From Clostridia bacterium (GTDB lineage: Bacteria; Bacillota; Clostridia; Oscillospirales; Acutalibacteraceae), in NCBI GenBank assembly GCA_017516745.1, contig JAFXBF010000016.1:1-64000 (forward strand): a stretch of 64,000 bases of DNA, in the 5' to 3' direction. The position numbers and the translations under genes were made by a program. The notes under the pieces were generated by a model. The model ran no database searches and was not told the origin of the DNA. It saw only the letters and a list, made by a program, of their open reading frames with translations. Below, one piece after another: positions 35,710 through 44,911 of this stretch (within the stretch, counting starts at the first letter, position 1; the number at the start of each line of letters is the position of its first letter).

Positions 35710-36803
35710 GAGTGCTTGTTGCGCCCGATTCGTTCAAGGGTTCGCTTTCCGCAACAAGGGTGTGTGAAATAATAAGTTCAGCCCTGCCGTGGTGCGAGGT
35801 TGACTGCATCCCCGTTGCCGACGGCGGAGAAGGCACTGTTGACAGCTTTGCTTTTGCCGCTGCGGCTCAGCTTAAATCCTGCGTTGTAACCGACCCGAAA
35901 GGCGACAAAGTAACGGCGCATTTTGCCGTTATGGGTGACACGGCCGTTATAGAATCGGCAAAGGCCTGCGGTCTGCCGCTTGCAGGTGCTCACAATGACC
36001 CTGCCCGTGCCACAACCTACGGCGTGGGTGAAATTATCAAAGCAGCGCTTGATACGGGCTGCCGTAAAATCGCAATAGGTATAGGCGGAAGTGCCACCAA
36101 CGACGGCGGCATAGGCTGCGCAAGTGCACTCGGCGTGAGGTTTGCCGACGAAAACGGCAATACCGTTTCTCCCGATGGTTACGGTATGGCAAAAATCAAA
36201 AAAATAGATGCTTCGGGTCTGGACAGCCGTATTAAGAATTGCGAAATCACCGTGCTTTGCGACGTTGAAAATCCGCTTTACGGCGAAAACGGTGCGGCGT
36301 TTGTCTACGCACCGCAAAAGGGTGCAGACAGCGAAAAAGTGCTGTTTCTTGATAGCGCATTGAAAAATTTAGAATCGGCGGTAAAAGCCGACCTCGGGCT
36401 CGATTTTGCAAACGAAAAAGGCTCGGGTGCCGCAGGCGGTATGGGCTACGGATTGCGTGTCTTCCTCGGCGCAAAGCTCCAAAGCGGCGCAAAAACCGTG
36501 CTTGACCTTTGCGGCTTTGATGAAAGGGCGAAAAAGGCGGATGTAATAATCACGGGCGAAGGCAGACTCGACAGCCAAAGCCTTATGGGTAAGGTTATAA
36601 GCGAGGTTACAAAAAGGGCAGGGGAAAGAGCGGTTGCCGTTGTGTGCGGCTTGAGTATACTCGAAAATGTGCCCGAAGAAATAGCCGCCGTTTTTGAAAC
36701 TAACCCGAAGCACCTGCCGTTTGAAGAGGTTTTACCCACCTGCGAAAAGGATCTTTATGATACCGTTTCGGCAAGGGTAAGCGAATTTTTAAAAAAATTT
36801 TAA
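35706..36803 (+). CDS. Glycerate 2-kinase, GlxK/GarK family
   Basis: A 365-residue kinase that phosphorylates D-glycerate to 2-phosphoglycerate. The start is a GTG in a 4-base overlap with the previous stop, with GGAGG site. Motifs: APDSFKGSL at the N-terminus, VADGGEGT at 37-44, GIGGSATNDGG near 118-128, GSGAAGGMGYGL near 240, and GEGRLDSQS near 280. Length is typical (about 375). It links a serine/glycerate route to glycolysis. Confidence 0.95.
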   Translation: MRVLVAPDSFKGSLSATRVCEIISSALPWCEVDCIPVADGGEGTVDSFAFAAAAQLKSCVVTDPKGDKVTAHFAVMGDTAVIESAKACGLPLAGAHNDPARATTYGVGEIIKAALDTGCRKIAIGIGGSATNDGGIGCASALGVRFADENGNTVSPDGYGMAKIKKIDASGLDSRIKNCEITVLCDVENPLYGENGAAFVYAPQKGADSEKVLFLDSALKNLESAVKADLGLDFANEKGSGAAGGMGYGLRVFLGAKLQSGAKTVLDLCGFDERAKKADVIITGEGRLDSQSLMGKVISEVTKRAGERAVAVVCGLSILENVPEEIAAVFETNPKHLPFEEVLPTCEKDLYDTVSARVSEFLKKF

Positions 36804-36810
36804 AAAATGC

Positions 36811-36839
36811 TTGACAAGCGTGAAATCATTTGATATTAT
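36811..36839 (+). promoter_or_regulatory. Strong promoter of the 5S rRNA pair
   Basis: TTGACA (36811-36816) and TATTAT (36834-36839) with a 17-base spacer, ending 36 bases before the first 5S gene. Confidence 0.85.
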
Positions 36840-36875
36840 GTACAAGCGTTCTGCGAGACGGAACTTGCAGACATA

Positions 36876-36992
<117 letters not shown>

Positions 36993-36998
36993 CCCTTA

Positions 36999-37115
<117 letters not shown>

Positions 37116-37125
37116 CTAACAAGGT

Positions 37126-37153
37126 AGCCACCCAATAGGGTGGTTATTTTTTT
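37126..37153 (+). terminator. Terminator of the 5S pair
   Basis: Stem CCACCC (128-133 of the 37 kb block) with GGGTGG, loop AATA, followed by TTATTTTTTT. Confidence 0.85.
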
Positions 37154-37160
37154 ATACTAC

Positions 37161-37324
37161 GGAAAAAGCGGCTGCCTGGGTTGCTTTTCGCCCGCTCGGC
37201 GTATCTTTATACGCCTTCGGGTCGAAGAAACACCCCATCCAACCACTTTTTCGTAGTATAAACTATCTTGCGGAAAATGGGCTTGTCTGCACCGTTTTTC
37301 GCCCACTCGACGTATCTTTAAGTA
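37161..37324. repeat. Degenerate direct repeat between 5S and tRNA genes
   Basis: The segments about 37161-37213 and 37272-37324 (each beginning CGGAAAA and ending TCGCCC..CTCG.CGTATCTTTA) are about 75 percent alike. An open reading frame on the minus strand crosses both and repeats the same peptide motif (KIRR-GEK-RQ), which indicates repeat DNA rather than a gene. Confidence 0.6.
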
Positions 37325-37341
37325 AATTTTCAATATTCCCC

Positions 37342-37370
37342 TTGACAAAGTTGTTGTTTTGAATTAAAAT
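37342..37370 (+). promoter_or_regulatory. Promoter of tRNA-Leu
   Basis: TTGACA (37342-37347) and TAAAAT (37365-37370), 17-base spacer, 36 bases before the tRNA. Confidence 0.8.
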
Positions 37371-37406
37371 AACTTTTGCTGTTGAACAGCACAAACTTAA
37401 TAACAT

Positions 37407-37493
37407 GCGGGTATGGCGGAATTGGCAGACGCGTTAGATTCAGGTTCTAATAGTTGCAAGGCTGTGCAGGTTCAAGTCCTGTTACCCGCACCA
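37407..37493 (+). tRNA. tRNA-Leu (anticodon CAG)
   Basis: 87 bases including an encoded CCA. Acceptor GCGGGTA pairs with TACCCGC; the anticodon arm TTAGA-TTCAGGT-TCTAA has CAG at 37441-37443; a long variable arm follows, as in class II tRNA-Leu; TPC arm CAGGTTCAAGTCCTG. Confidence 0.96.
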
Positions 37494-37499
37494 AGATGA

Positions 37500-37523
37500 G
37501 ACAGTCTTCGGACTGTCTTTTTT
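37500..37523 (+). terminator. Terminator of tRNA-Leu
   Basis: Stem GACAGTC, loop TTCG, then TTTTTT. Confidence 0.9.
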
Positions 37524-37598
37524 CTTTTACCGAAAACTTGTTGTCAAATTCAACGGATTGTGGTAGCATAGAATAAAACGATGTAAGGGATTTTTGCT

Positions 37599-38789
37599 AT
37601 GCTTTTTAATGAAACATCTATATCGAGCTTTACTGTAAAAAACAGAATAATGCGCAGTGCGACACATGACGGGCTTGCGGATGAAAACGGCGCACCGAGT
37701 GACAGACTGATTGAAAAATACGCACAGCTGGCGCAGGGTGAAGTCGGTTGTATTATAACCGGTTATGCTGCCGTGAGCAGAAACGGTGTTTCGCCTTACC
37801 CGAGGATGCTGACGATTTTTGATGACGGTGTAATCGGCAGATATAAAGCTCTTACGGATGCCGTACATAAATATCCCGTACCTGTTGTTTTACAGCTTGC
37901 CCATTGCGGCAGGCAGACCTCATCAAAGGCAATCGGTGTGCAGAAGGTTGCGCCCTCAAATGTGCTTCACACCTTTTATCCCGACAAGGCAAAAGAGCTT
38001 ACCGACGGTGAAATTTACGCAATTATTGACGATTTTGTTGCGGCGGCTGTCAGGGCAGAAAAGGCAGGCTTTGATGCTGTTCAGCTTCACGGCGGCCACG
38101 GATATCTGCTCCACGATTTTCTTTCGCCTTTCGGTAACAGAAGGCGAGACATCTGGGGCGGCAGCCTTGAAAACAGAGTCAGAATAGTTGAGCTGATTAT
38201 AAAGGGTATAAAGGAGCAGACAAAGCTCCCTGTGTGGATTAAGATAAGCGCCGAGGACAACAGAAAAGGCGGTATGAACATAAATTCTTCCGTTGAAATA
38301 TGCAAGCTGCTTGAAAAAGCAGGCTGTGACGCAATTGAGGTTTCTTGCGGTACGGTTCAGGACGGTATGAACACCATGCGCAGTAAGCTGATGCCCATGG
38401 ATGCGGTGTTTAAATACCGAGAGCCTTGCGCATCGTTCCCGAGGTGGCTCAACGCAATTGCTCTGCCTGCCGCTAATCTTATAAATCCGCTGATTAAGCA
38501 GCCTGCACCGCTTGAAAATTTCAATGTCAGCAATGCGGAAATAATCAAGAACAGCGTTTCAATTCCCGTAATTGTTGTCGGCGGAATACATAAGGTCAGC
38601 GATATGGAGAATATTCTGGGAAGCGGTAAGGCGGATTTTGTTTCGATGTGCCGACCGTTTATCTGCGAGCCGAATCTGGTGAAAAAGCTTAAAAACGGAC
38701 AGGCACAAGCAAAGTGCATTATGTGTAATTACTGCGGTCTTGTAATTGAAAAAGAGCCGACAAGATGTCTGTACGGCAGGGTAAAATAA
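37599..38789 (+). CDS. Old-yellow-enzyme family oxidoreductase
   Basis: A 396-residue flavoprotein of the NADH:flavin oxidoreductase/2,4-dienoyl-CoA reductase group, single barrel. It has LQLAHCGRQT near 100, the HGGHGYLLHDFLSP active-site segment near 162-175, GGSLENR, and GGIHKVSDME. The end carries CIMCNYC and a further Cys 11 residues on, suggesting a retained iron-sulfur site although the NAD/FAD half is absent. Substrate unknown. A convergent terminator follows. Confidence 0.9.
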   Translation: MLFNETSISSFTVKNRIMRSATHDGLADENGAPSDRLIEKYAQLAQGEVGCIITGYAAVSRNGVSPYPRMLTIFDDGVIGRYKALTDAVHKYPVPVVLQLAHCGRQTSSKAIGVQKVAPSNVLHTFYPDKAKELTDGEIYAIIDDFVAAAVRAEKAGFDAVQLHGGHGYLLHDFLSPFGNRRRDIWGGSLENRVRIVELIIKGIKEQTKLPVWIKISAEDNRKGGMNINSSVEICKLLEKAGCDAIEVSCGTVQDGMNTMRSKLMPMDAVFKYREPCASFPRWLNAIALPAANLINPLIKQPAPLENFNVSNAEIIKNSVSIPVIVVGGIHKVSDMENILGSGKADFVSMCRPFICEPNLVKKLKNGQAQAKCIMCNYCGLVIEKEPTRCLYGRVK

Positions 38790-38794
38790 ATTTA

Positions 38795-38836
38795 AAAACG
38801 GCTGTATCGCTTGCTTGAAGTGATACAGCCGTTTTC
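38795..38836. terminator. Bidirectional terminator
   Basis: Stem 38795-38808 with 38822-38835 (AAAACGGCTGTATC), shared between the oxidoreductase and the minus-strand GDPD gene. Confidence 0.85.
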
Positions 38837-38852
38837 TGATGTTATTGTTTTT

Positions 38853-39875
38853 TTACTGTTTACAGTCTGCAATTGCCTGAGTTGCTCTTTGCGGATAGTC
38901 GGTCATAATGCAGTCGGCGCCGTTATTGACAAGGTGCTTTATGTCTTCTTCGTTATTGATTGTCCAGTACTGCACGGCGATATTGTTTTTGTGTGCGTAG
39001 TTGAGCAGCTCCCTTGTGCCGAGGTTGATTATGTTGTCAAATGCGTTTTCGCCGTAGGGAATCTGAAGCGCAACGTAGCTTGGGGCTACGTCCTGCAAAT
39101 CCCAGCCCATACGCTGGTAGAAATAGAACTGTACCGCCTCAATTGCATCTGCCGTACGGCTGATTTCGGGGTAATTCTTTTTCATATAGCCCGAAACATC
39201 GGGGGCAAAGGTTGACCAGATTACTCTGTCCTGCAGGTTTCTTTCAGTAATGATTTCGTACAGCCTGTCAACTGCTCTTTTGCCGTTTGAAAGAATGCTC
39301 TTGATTTCAATGCAGTACATATATTCCTTTTCGCCGCTGTGTGCTTCGGCGTAGTCGATAACCTCGTCACAGGTGGTAACACGCAGGTTGTCGGGGATTT
39401 CGTCTCCCCTTAAGCCTCTGTAGGGGTAGCTGCCGTCACCCTTGAAGTTTTCGCCCATATTGAGCACCTTTGCTTCCTCAAGCGTGAGAGAGGAAACGTA
39501 GTTGTTCTTCTTGCCGTAGGCTTCGACAGCGTTTGTGATATTGTCATATGTCAGGTCGTGCATGAGCACAAGCTCACCGTCTTTTGTAACCTGAACGTCA
39601 AATTCAAGCATATCCACGCCGAGTGCGTCGGCGTTTTCAATTATGTTTTCAAACGCCATCATAGTGTTCTGCGGTGCAAGACCTGCACCCGAACGGTGTG
39701 CCGCAACAACAGGGGAGAGGTATTCGGTTATGTAGGGGTTTGTCGCCTGCGCATTGATTTCAACGGGTGTGTCGGGGCTGCCCTCGTTGCCCATTGTGGC
39801 AAGTATGGGTATCAGCATAACGGCGGCGACAACGCCGTGGAAAATATTTTTTACTGTCAGAAATAGTGCAGACAT
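38853..39875 (-). CDS. Exported glycerophosphodiester phosphodiesterase, second copy
   Basis: A 340-residue GDPD. Residues 1-30 form a signal/anchor segment. Catalytic motifs: AHRSGAGLAPQNT (the usual HRG is HRS here), EFDVQVTKDGELVLMHD, and CIEIKSI for the third acid. The domain ends at ADCIMTDYPQ, characteristic of the family. It is transcribed divergently from the ceramidase-like operon and may supply the same pathway. Confidence 0.9.
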   Translation of the reverse strand: MSALFLTVKNIFHGVVAAVMLIPILATMGNEGSPDTPVEINAQATNPYITEYLSPVVAAHRSGAGLAPQNTMMAFENIIENADALGVDMLEFDVQVTKDGELVLMHDLTYDNITNAVEAYGKKNNYVSSLTLEEAKVLNMGENFKGDGSYPYRGLRGDEIPDNLRVTTCDEVIDYAEAHSGEKEYMYCIEIKSILSNGKRAVDRLYEIITERNLQDRVIWSTFAPDVSGYMKKNYPEISRTADAIEAVQFYFYQRMGWDLQDVAPSYVALQIPYGENAFDNIINLGTRELLNYAHKNNIAVQYWTINNEEDIKHLVNNGADCIMTDYPQRATQAIADCKQ

Positions 39876-39945
39876 ATCTTTTTACTCCTTTTTATTTTCG
39901 CAGATATTATACAGCAAATGTTTTTTTCTTGCAAGATAATAATAT

Positions 39946-39974
39946 TTGACAATAAGAAAAATATGTTGTACTCT
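39946..39974 (+). promoter_or_regulatory. Promoter of the ceramidase-like operon
   Basis: TTGACA (39946-39951) with a 17-base spacer to the weak TACTCT (39969-39974); the next TATAA lies just after it. The start codon at 40020 has an AAGGAGG site. Confidence 0.5.
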
Positions 39975-40019
39975 ATAAGGTAATAATATATAGGAGCAAT
40001 TTTCTAAGGAGGATATAAA

Positions 40020-41450
40020 ATGGATTTAGGCGATCTTGCAACCAAAGCCCTCAGGGCAATTGCAATTAAAAAGGGCAAGTCTCTTGCTAAAAAGAAGGAT
40101 GCGCCCGTAATCGAAAAGGCGAAGCCCGTTGTTATGAAAAACAAAACGGATGACCTTTTTAACGCAGGCTTTGCCTGTGCACAGGTTATGCCCAAGGACG
40201 TAACCGCAAAGAAATATTACATAGCAGGCTATAAAATGGATCACCCCGTAACCGGTGTCAACGACCCGCTTACAGTCCGTGCAATGTGGCTTGACTGTAA
40301 GGACGGCGGCGGTATTGTGCTTGTCAGTGCAGACGTTATCGGTCTTACCGGATTTGAAGTAAACCGTGTGCGTGAGTCCCTCAGCGATTTCACAAAGAAG
40401 ACGGACTGCAAGCTCATCAACATTTCCTGCACACACTCACACGCAAGTATCGACACCGTCGGCTACTGGGGCAGACTTATGCCTCCGCAGAGCGGTGTTG
40501 ACAAGGAATACCTTGAGCAGCTTCTTGCCGCAATCAAAAAGGTTTGTATCGAAGCCTACGAAAACCGTAAGGAAGGTAAGATGTATGTCGGCAGCGTCCG
40601 TGTACCCGATGTTATCAGCACGGGCAGAGCCTCTGTTGACGACAGGCTGACACGCTTCCGTTTCGTTCCCGAGGACGGCAGTGCAGAAACCTGGTTCCTC
40701 AACTTCGGTGCACACCCCAACACTATGGGCGGCGACTGCACAAAGGTAAGCGCAGACTATCCCTACTATCTGCGTGAAGCCATTAACAGAGAAAAGGCTG
40801 TAAACGTTCTTTTCAGCGTAGGCCCGATTGCTTCCGTCAATATTGAAGACCTTGCCGAGGACAGAGTTGAAAGAACAAGGCTCGGCGGTGAAATGCTCGC
40901 AAAGGCAGCTCTCGCTATTGATAACGATGAGCTTATGCCTGCCGAAATCACGGTTGTTCACCAGCCGTACTATGCACCGATTGAAAACTACGTTTTAGGC
41001 TTTATGTTCATTCTCGGTCTTTGCTCTGCAAGGGCATATCCCAACAAGGACAGCTCACTCGGTCTTGCTCTGCTTACAGAAATGAACTACATAAAAATCG
41101 GCACACAGAAAATTCTCACCCTCGGCGGCGAAACCTTTGCCGAAAACGTTGACGGTAAGTATTTTGATGCCGCAAATTCGGGTACGGGTATCGGCCCCGA
41201 GGTAAATGCAAAGCCTCTGCGTGAGATTGCAAAGGACGACAGCCTTGTTATCTTCGGTGTTACCAACGATATGACGGGCTATATGGTTCCCTCAAACAAT
41301 GTTGTGCTTCACCCCACTCAGGCATATCTCTCCAGCTACAGAGATAATCTTGACCGTAACCACTACCACGAAACAAACGGCCTGAGCGTTGAAATCACGC
41401 ACGTTGTTGCAAAGGAATTTGAAGATATAATCAAGAGAACAGAAGGCTGA
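40020..41450 (+). CDS. Neutral ceramidase-like hydrolase
   Basis: A 476-residue protein that looks like the N-terminal catalytic domain of neutral/alkaline ceramidases. Motifs include the zinc-type segment CTHSHAS with TVGYWG, then LNFGAHPNTMGGD, and GPIASVNIEDL. There is no signal peptide; a basic N-terminus (ATKALRAIAIKKGKSLAKKKD) is present, so it may act in the cytoplasm. Bacterial homologs of unknown substrate are frequent. It heads an operon with a double phosphoesterase and a GPH carrier, which suggests sphingolipid- or phospho-linked substrates; that is inference. Confidence 0.78.
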   Translation: MDLGDLATKALRAIAIKKGKSLAKKKDAPVIEKAKPVVMKNKTDDLFNAGFACAQVMPKDVTAKKYYIAGYKMDHPVTGVNDPLTVRAMWLDCKDGGGIVLVSADVIGLTGFEVNRVRESLSDFTKKTDCKLINISCTHSHASIDTVGYWGRLMPPQSGVDKEYLEQLLAAIKKVCIEAYENRKEGKMYVGSVRVPDVISTGRASVDDRLTRFRFVPEDGSAETWFLNFGAHPNTMGGDCTKVSADYPYYLREAINREKAVNVLFSVGPIASVNIEDLAEDRVERTRLGGEMLAKAALAIDNDELMPAEITVVHQPYYAPIENYVLGFMFILGLCSARAYPNKDSSLGLALLTEMNYIKIGTQKILTLGGETFAENVDGKYFDAANSGTGIGPEVNAKPLREIAKDDSLVIFGVTNDMTGYMVPSNNVVLHPTQAYLSSYRDNLDRNHYHETNGLSVEITHVVAKEFEDIIKRTEG

Positions 41451-41475
41451 AAATAAAGAGAAAAGGGGAAAACCA

Positions 41476-44400
41476 ATGAAGAAAAGGTTAATTAAAATTA
41501 TTTCCGTTGTGCTTACCGTTGCGCTTCTTGCGGCGGCTGTACCCTCAACGGTATTTGCACAGAATACGGACAGCGGCGAGCTTGATATCGGCGTTGTGTC
41601 CGACCTGCACTACTATGCACACTCAAACGTTGACGATATGACCGTTTTCGGCGAGGTGAGCGAAAAGACAATGTCCGCAAGCCACCTTGCACACGATATT
41701 CTTCTCACTGCACTTGATTTCTACAAGGTCAAGGCGGAAAAAGGCGAGCTTGACTATCTGTTTGTTCCCGGCGACCTTACAAAGAACGGCGACCTTGCAA
41801 GCCATACAGAGCTTGCAGCTATTCTCGAAAACTGGGAAGAGGTTACGGGCGTTCCTGTGCTTGTTGCAAACGGCAACCACGACATCAATAACTCAAGCGC
41901 CCAAGCCTTCAAAAATGGCGTTTATACCTCTGAGGGTGCCGAAATCACAACACCCGAGCAGTTCCGTGAGCTTTACAAAAACCTCGGCTACGACCTTGCT
42001 GTTGCAGAATTCACACCGCCTTCAGGCGAAAAAGCAGGCATGCTTTCCTATGTTGCACAGCTTGATAACGGCTACCGAGTTGTTATAATGGACGGCGGCA
42101 TTTATTCGGCCGATGCTACTCCCGAAGGCGTTGACGAGCACGAAACAAGCGGTAAGTTTTCCGATGCCGCACTCGAGTGGATACTTGAGCAGGTTACCTC
42201 TTCAACCGAAAAGGGCTACAGCGTAATCGGTATGACTCACTGGAATATCGTATCCCACCTCGGCTACAAGGAGCACGCAGCCTTTACCGCCTTCCTTATT
42301 GAAGACAGCCAGTATGTCGCAGAGCTTCTTGCCGATGCGGGTATGAAGTATGTCTTTACAGGTCACATGCATATCCACGATATTTCTCAGCTTGTTTCCG
42401 ACAACGGAAATATCATCCACGATATTGCAACCTCCTCACTTATTAACTTCCCCAACCTTATCAGAACAGTAAAATTTGATAACACTCAGGACGGCGTTAT
42501 CAAGGCTGATATAAAGAGCCACGATTTTGACGAGCTCAAGCCTCTCACCTGGAACGGCAAGACCTTTGAGCAGCCGTTTTCAAACTACGCTTTCGGCATC
42601 AACTTTGTCGGTGACAGCGCAAAGGATATGGTAATGGAGCTTGCAGGCTACTATGTGGAAAGCTTTATTCCGCAGATTAAGGCAGCAGGCGGTCTTTACA
42701 ACTTCCTCAATGATATGCTCGGCCTCGAAGGCCTGATTGACGGTCTGTTTGACGACCTTTTAGGCGGCGGTATCGGCTTTGCAGGCATCACTATCCTCGG
42801 CACAAAGAACGCAATGGGTCTTATCAAGGACCTTTGCAGGCAGATTGACGAGGCTTATGTTGAACACCCCGAAGAGCTTATGGGTCTTGCTTCCGATTTG
42901 CTCGACGGTCTGCTTGAAATCAAGGTAAGCGACATTCCCTGCACAAAGTTCCTTGATTCTTACGGCTTCGGCGATGCCTCAAGAGGAGGCAACTTCGGCG
43001 AAATGGTTTCGAGCGTGCTTGTTTATATGTACTATCCCGGCGAGGATATGTCCGACGATGCTTTCGTTACGGACGTTATGGGCAAGCTCGAAACGGGTGA
43101 AATTTCGACCAAGGTATTTGACGCCCTTCTTGAGCACCTTGTCAACGGCTTCCTGCTTGACGGACTGCTCAGCACACTTGACCTTAACCTTGCTTCTGCT
43201 TTCCCCTTCGGCACAATAGGTCACATTCTTGTCACAGCGATTGACACTATCCTTACCGTTGTTCTCTGGGGCAACAAGTCATTTACAAACATTGCAAATA
43301 CTGTTATAGGTCTTCTCGGTGCATTCGGCGTTCTTGAAGGCTCCGATATAAACAGCCTTCTTGACCACTACATAAACGAATACCTCACCACAAGCCAGTT
43401 CGAAACAATTGACGGCGAGCTCAAGACCTTCATCAATGACCTGTGCATTGACGATAATTCCGAGGACAGCAACATAGTCCTTACCGCAAACCTTAACGGC
43501 GGCTATGAGGTCGAAAAGACTGCAGACAATATGCGCCTGCCCTCAAATGTTGCCGTTACCTTCGGTGATGATACAGCTTCAACACGCAACATCAGCTGGA
43601 TTACAAAGAAGAGCGTAACAGGCTCGGACGTTCAGATTTCTCTTGATGCGGCTGCTCTTTCGGATGAGCTTCCCGAGGGTGTCAAGGTTACAACAACAAG
43701 CGAAACCGTACAGCGTATGAACTACGGTATCGATATCGGTATCGCAGGTATTCTCAAGTATTTCTTCGATGTCAACCGTCATACCGCAAAGATTGAAGGA
43801 CTTGAGCCCGATACAACCTACTACTACCGTATAGGCGATGCCGCAAAGGGCTATTGGAGCCCTGTCGGCACAATCACCACCGCCGACAATTCCGATTCCT
43901 TCACCTTCTTCCATATGAGTGACTCACAGTCGGGTATGGAGCGCCAGTACAAGGTATGGGCAAATGTTGTCGATACCGCCTTCACAATGTATCCCGAGAG
44001 TGCGTTTATTCTTCATACGGGCGACCACGTTGACCACGGCGACAACTTCCACCACTGGAAGTGGCTGTTCAATACTGCCGCACCAAACCTTATGAACACT
44101 GCCTATATGCCTACGGCAGGTAACCACGAGGAGCACGGTACATTTGCAATTCAGACCAACTTCCTCCTTCCCTCACATCCCGAGCAGGATGAGGAAACAG
44201 GCACATACTATTCCTTCGAGTACAACAACGCCCTCTTTATGGTGCTCAACGCAAACAGCCTCAACGAGGACGAGGGCTTCAGCGACGAGCAGATTGAGTG
44301 GATGAAGGCAACTGCTGCCGCCAGCGAAGCGGACTGGAAATTTGTCACAACGCACAAGGCGGTTTATTCCAACGGCTCACACTACGATGACGATGATGTT

Positions 44401-44871
44401 ATTGAAATGCGTGCACAGCTTTCAACCCTTATGCCCGAGCTCGGCGTTGATATGGTATTCCAGGGTCACGACCACGTATACCTGAGAACGGATGCCATGA
44501 ACAACAACGAGGTTGTCGAGGTCTACGAAATGAGCGTTGACAACTCCGGCAAAACCTACACCGCAAAGGTTAACCCCGACGGTACTGTTTATGTAATTGA
44601 TGCCTGCTCGGGTGTCAAGTACTACCAGACCAAGGATGCTGCCGACACAGACGAGCTCTTCCCCAGAGCTCAGGCTATTGTTGATGCAACCTACCCCGTA
44701 TTTGCTGCTGTCCGCATTGAGGGCAACTCACTCTACTTCGATTCCTACGGCGTAACCGATGAGGGCACTGAGTGCATTGACTCCTTCGCTATCGTAAAGG
44801 ATGCTTCAATCGAAACACCCAAGTACGAGCAGGGCGGCAAATGCCCCCTCAATAAACTCTTTGCTGCATAA
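41476..44871 (+). CDS. Exported double metallophosphoesterase
   Basis: A 1131-residue secreted protein with signal peptide 1-29. Domain 1 (about 35-330) is a calcineurin-like phosphoesterase: SDLHYYAH, PGDLTKNGD, NGNHDI, FTGHMHIHD. A helical region of about 300 residues (350-640) follows, then a purple-acid-phosphatase-like Fn3 domain (about 690-800) and domain 2 (about 805-1060): MSDSQSG, HTGDHVDHGD, AGNHEEHG, TTHKAVYS, QGHDHVYLR. Each domain has the full set of metal ligands. Two phosphoesterases on one chain may process two bonds of one substrate. Confidence 0.9.
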   Translation: MKKRLIKIISVVLTVALLAAAVPSTVFAQNTDSGELDIGVVSDLHYYAHSNVDDMTVFGEVSEKTMSASHLAHDILLTALDFYKVKAEKGELDYLFVPGDLTKNGDLASHTELAAILENWEEVTGVPVLVANGNHDINNSSAQAFKNGVYTSEGAEITTPEQFRELYKNLGYDLAVAEFTPPSGEKAGMLSYVAQLDNGYRVVIMDGGIYSADATPEGVDEHETSGKFSDAALEWILEQVTSSTEKGYSVIGMTHWNIVSHLGYKEHAAFTAFLIEDSQYVAELLADAGMKYVFTGHMHIHDISQLVSDNGNIIHDIATSSLINFPNLIRTVKFDNTQDGVIKADIKSHDFDELKPLTWNGKTFEQPFSNYAFGINFVGDSAKDMVMELAGYYVESFIPQIKAAGGLYNFLNDMLGLEGLIDGLFDDLLGGGIGFAGITILGTKNAMGLIKDLCRQIDEAYVEHPEELMGLASDLLDGLLEIKVSDIPCTKFLDSYGFGDASRGGNFGEMVSSVLVYMYYPGEDMSDDAFVTDVMGKLETGEISTKVFDALLEHLVNGFLLDGLLSTLDLNLASAFPFGTIGHILVTAIDTILTVVLWGNKSFTNIANTVIGLLGAFGVLEGSDINSLLDHYINEYLTTSQFETIDGELKTFINDLCIDDNSEDSNIVLTANLNGGYEVEKTADNMRLPSNVAVTFGDDTASTRNISWITKKSVTGSDVQISLDAAALSDELPEGVKVTTTSETVQRMNYGIDIGIAGILKYFFDVNRHTAKIEGLEPDTTYYYRIGDAAKGYWSPVGTITTADNSDSFTFFHMSDSQSGMERQYKVWANVVDTAFTMYPESAFILHTGDHVDHGDNFHHWKWLFNTAAPNLMNTAYMPTAGNHEEHGTFAIQTNFLLPSHPEQDEETGTYYSFEYNNALFMVLNANSLNEDEGFSDEQIEWMKATAAASEADWKFVTTHKAVYSNGSHYDDDDVIEMRAQLSTLMPELGVDMVFQGHDHVYLRTDAMNNNEVVEVYEMSVDNSGKTYTAKVNPDGTVYVIDACSGVKYYQTKDAADTDELFPRAQAIVDATYPVFAAVRIEGNSLYFDSYGVTDEGTECIDSFAIVKDASIETPKYEQGGKCPLNKLFAA

Positions 44872-44911
44872 ATAAATTCTCAACATAATTTTACAGTACG
44901 GAGGCGGTAAT

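Noticed and set aside
37157..37348. 63-codon minus-strand frame between 5S and tRNA genes
   Set aside because: It encodes the same short motif twice because it spans a degenerate direct repeat; not a gene.
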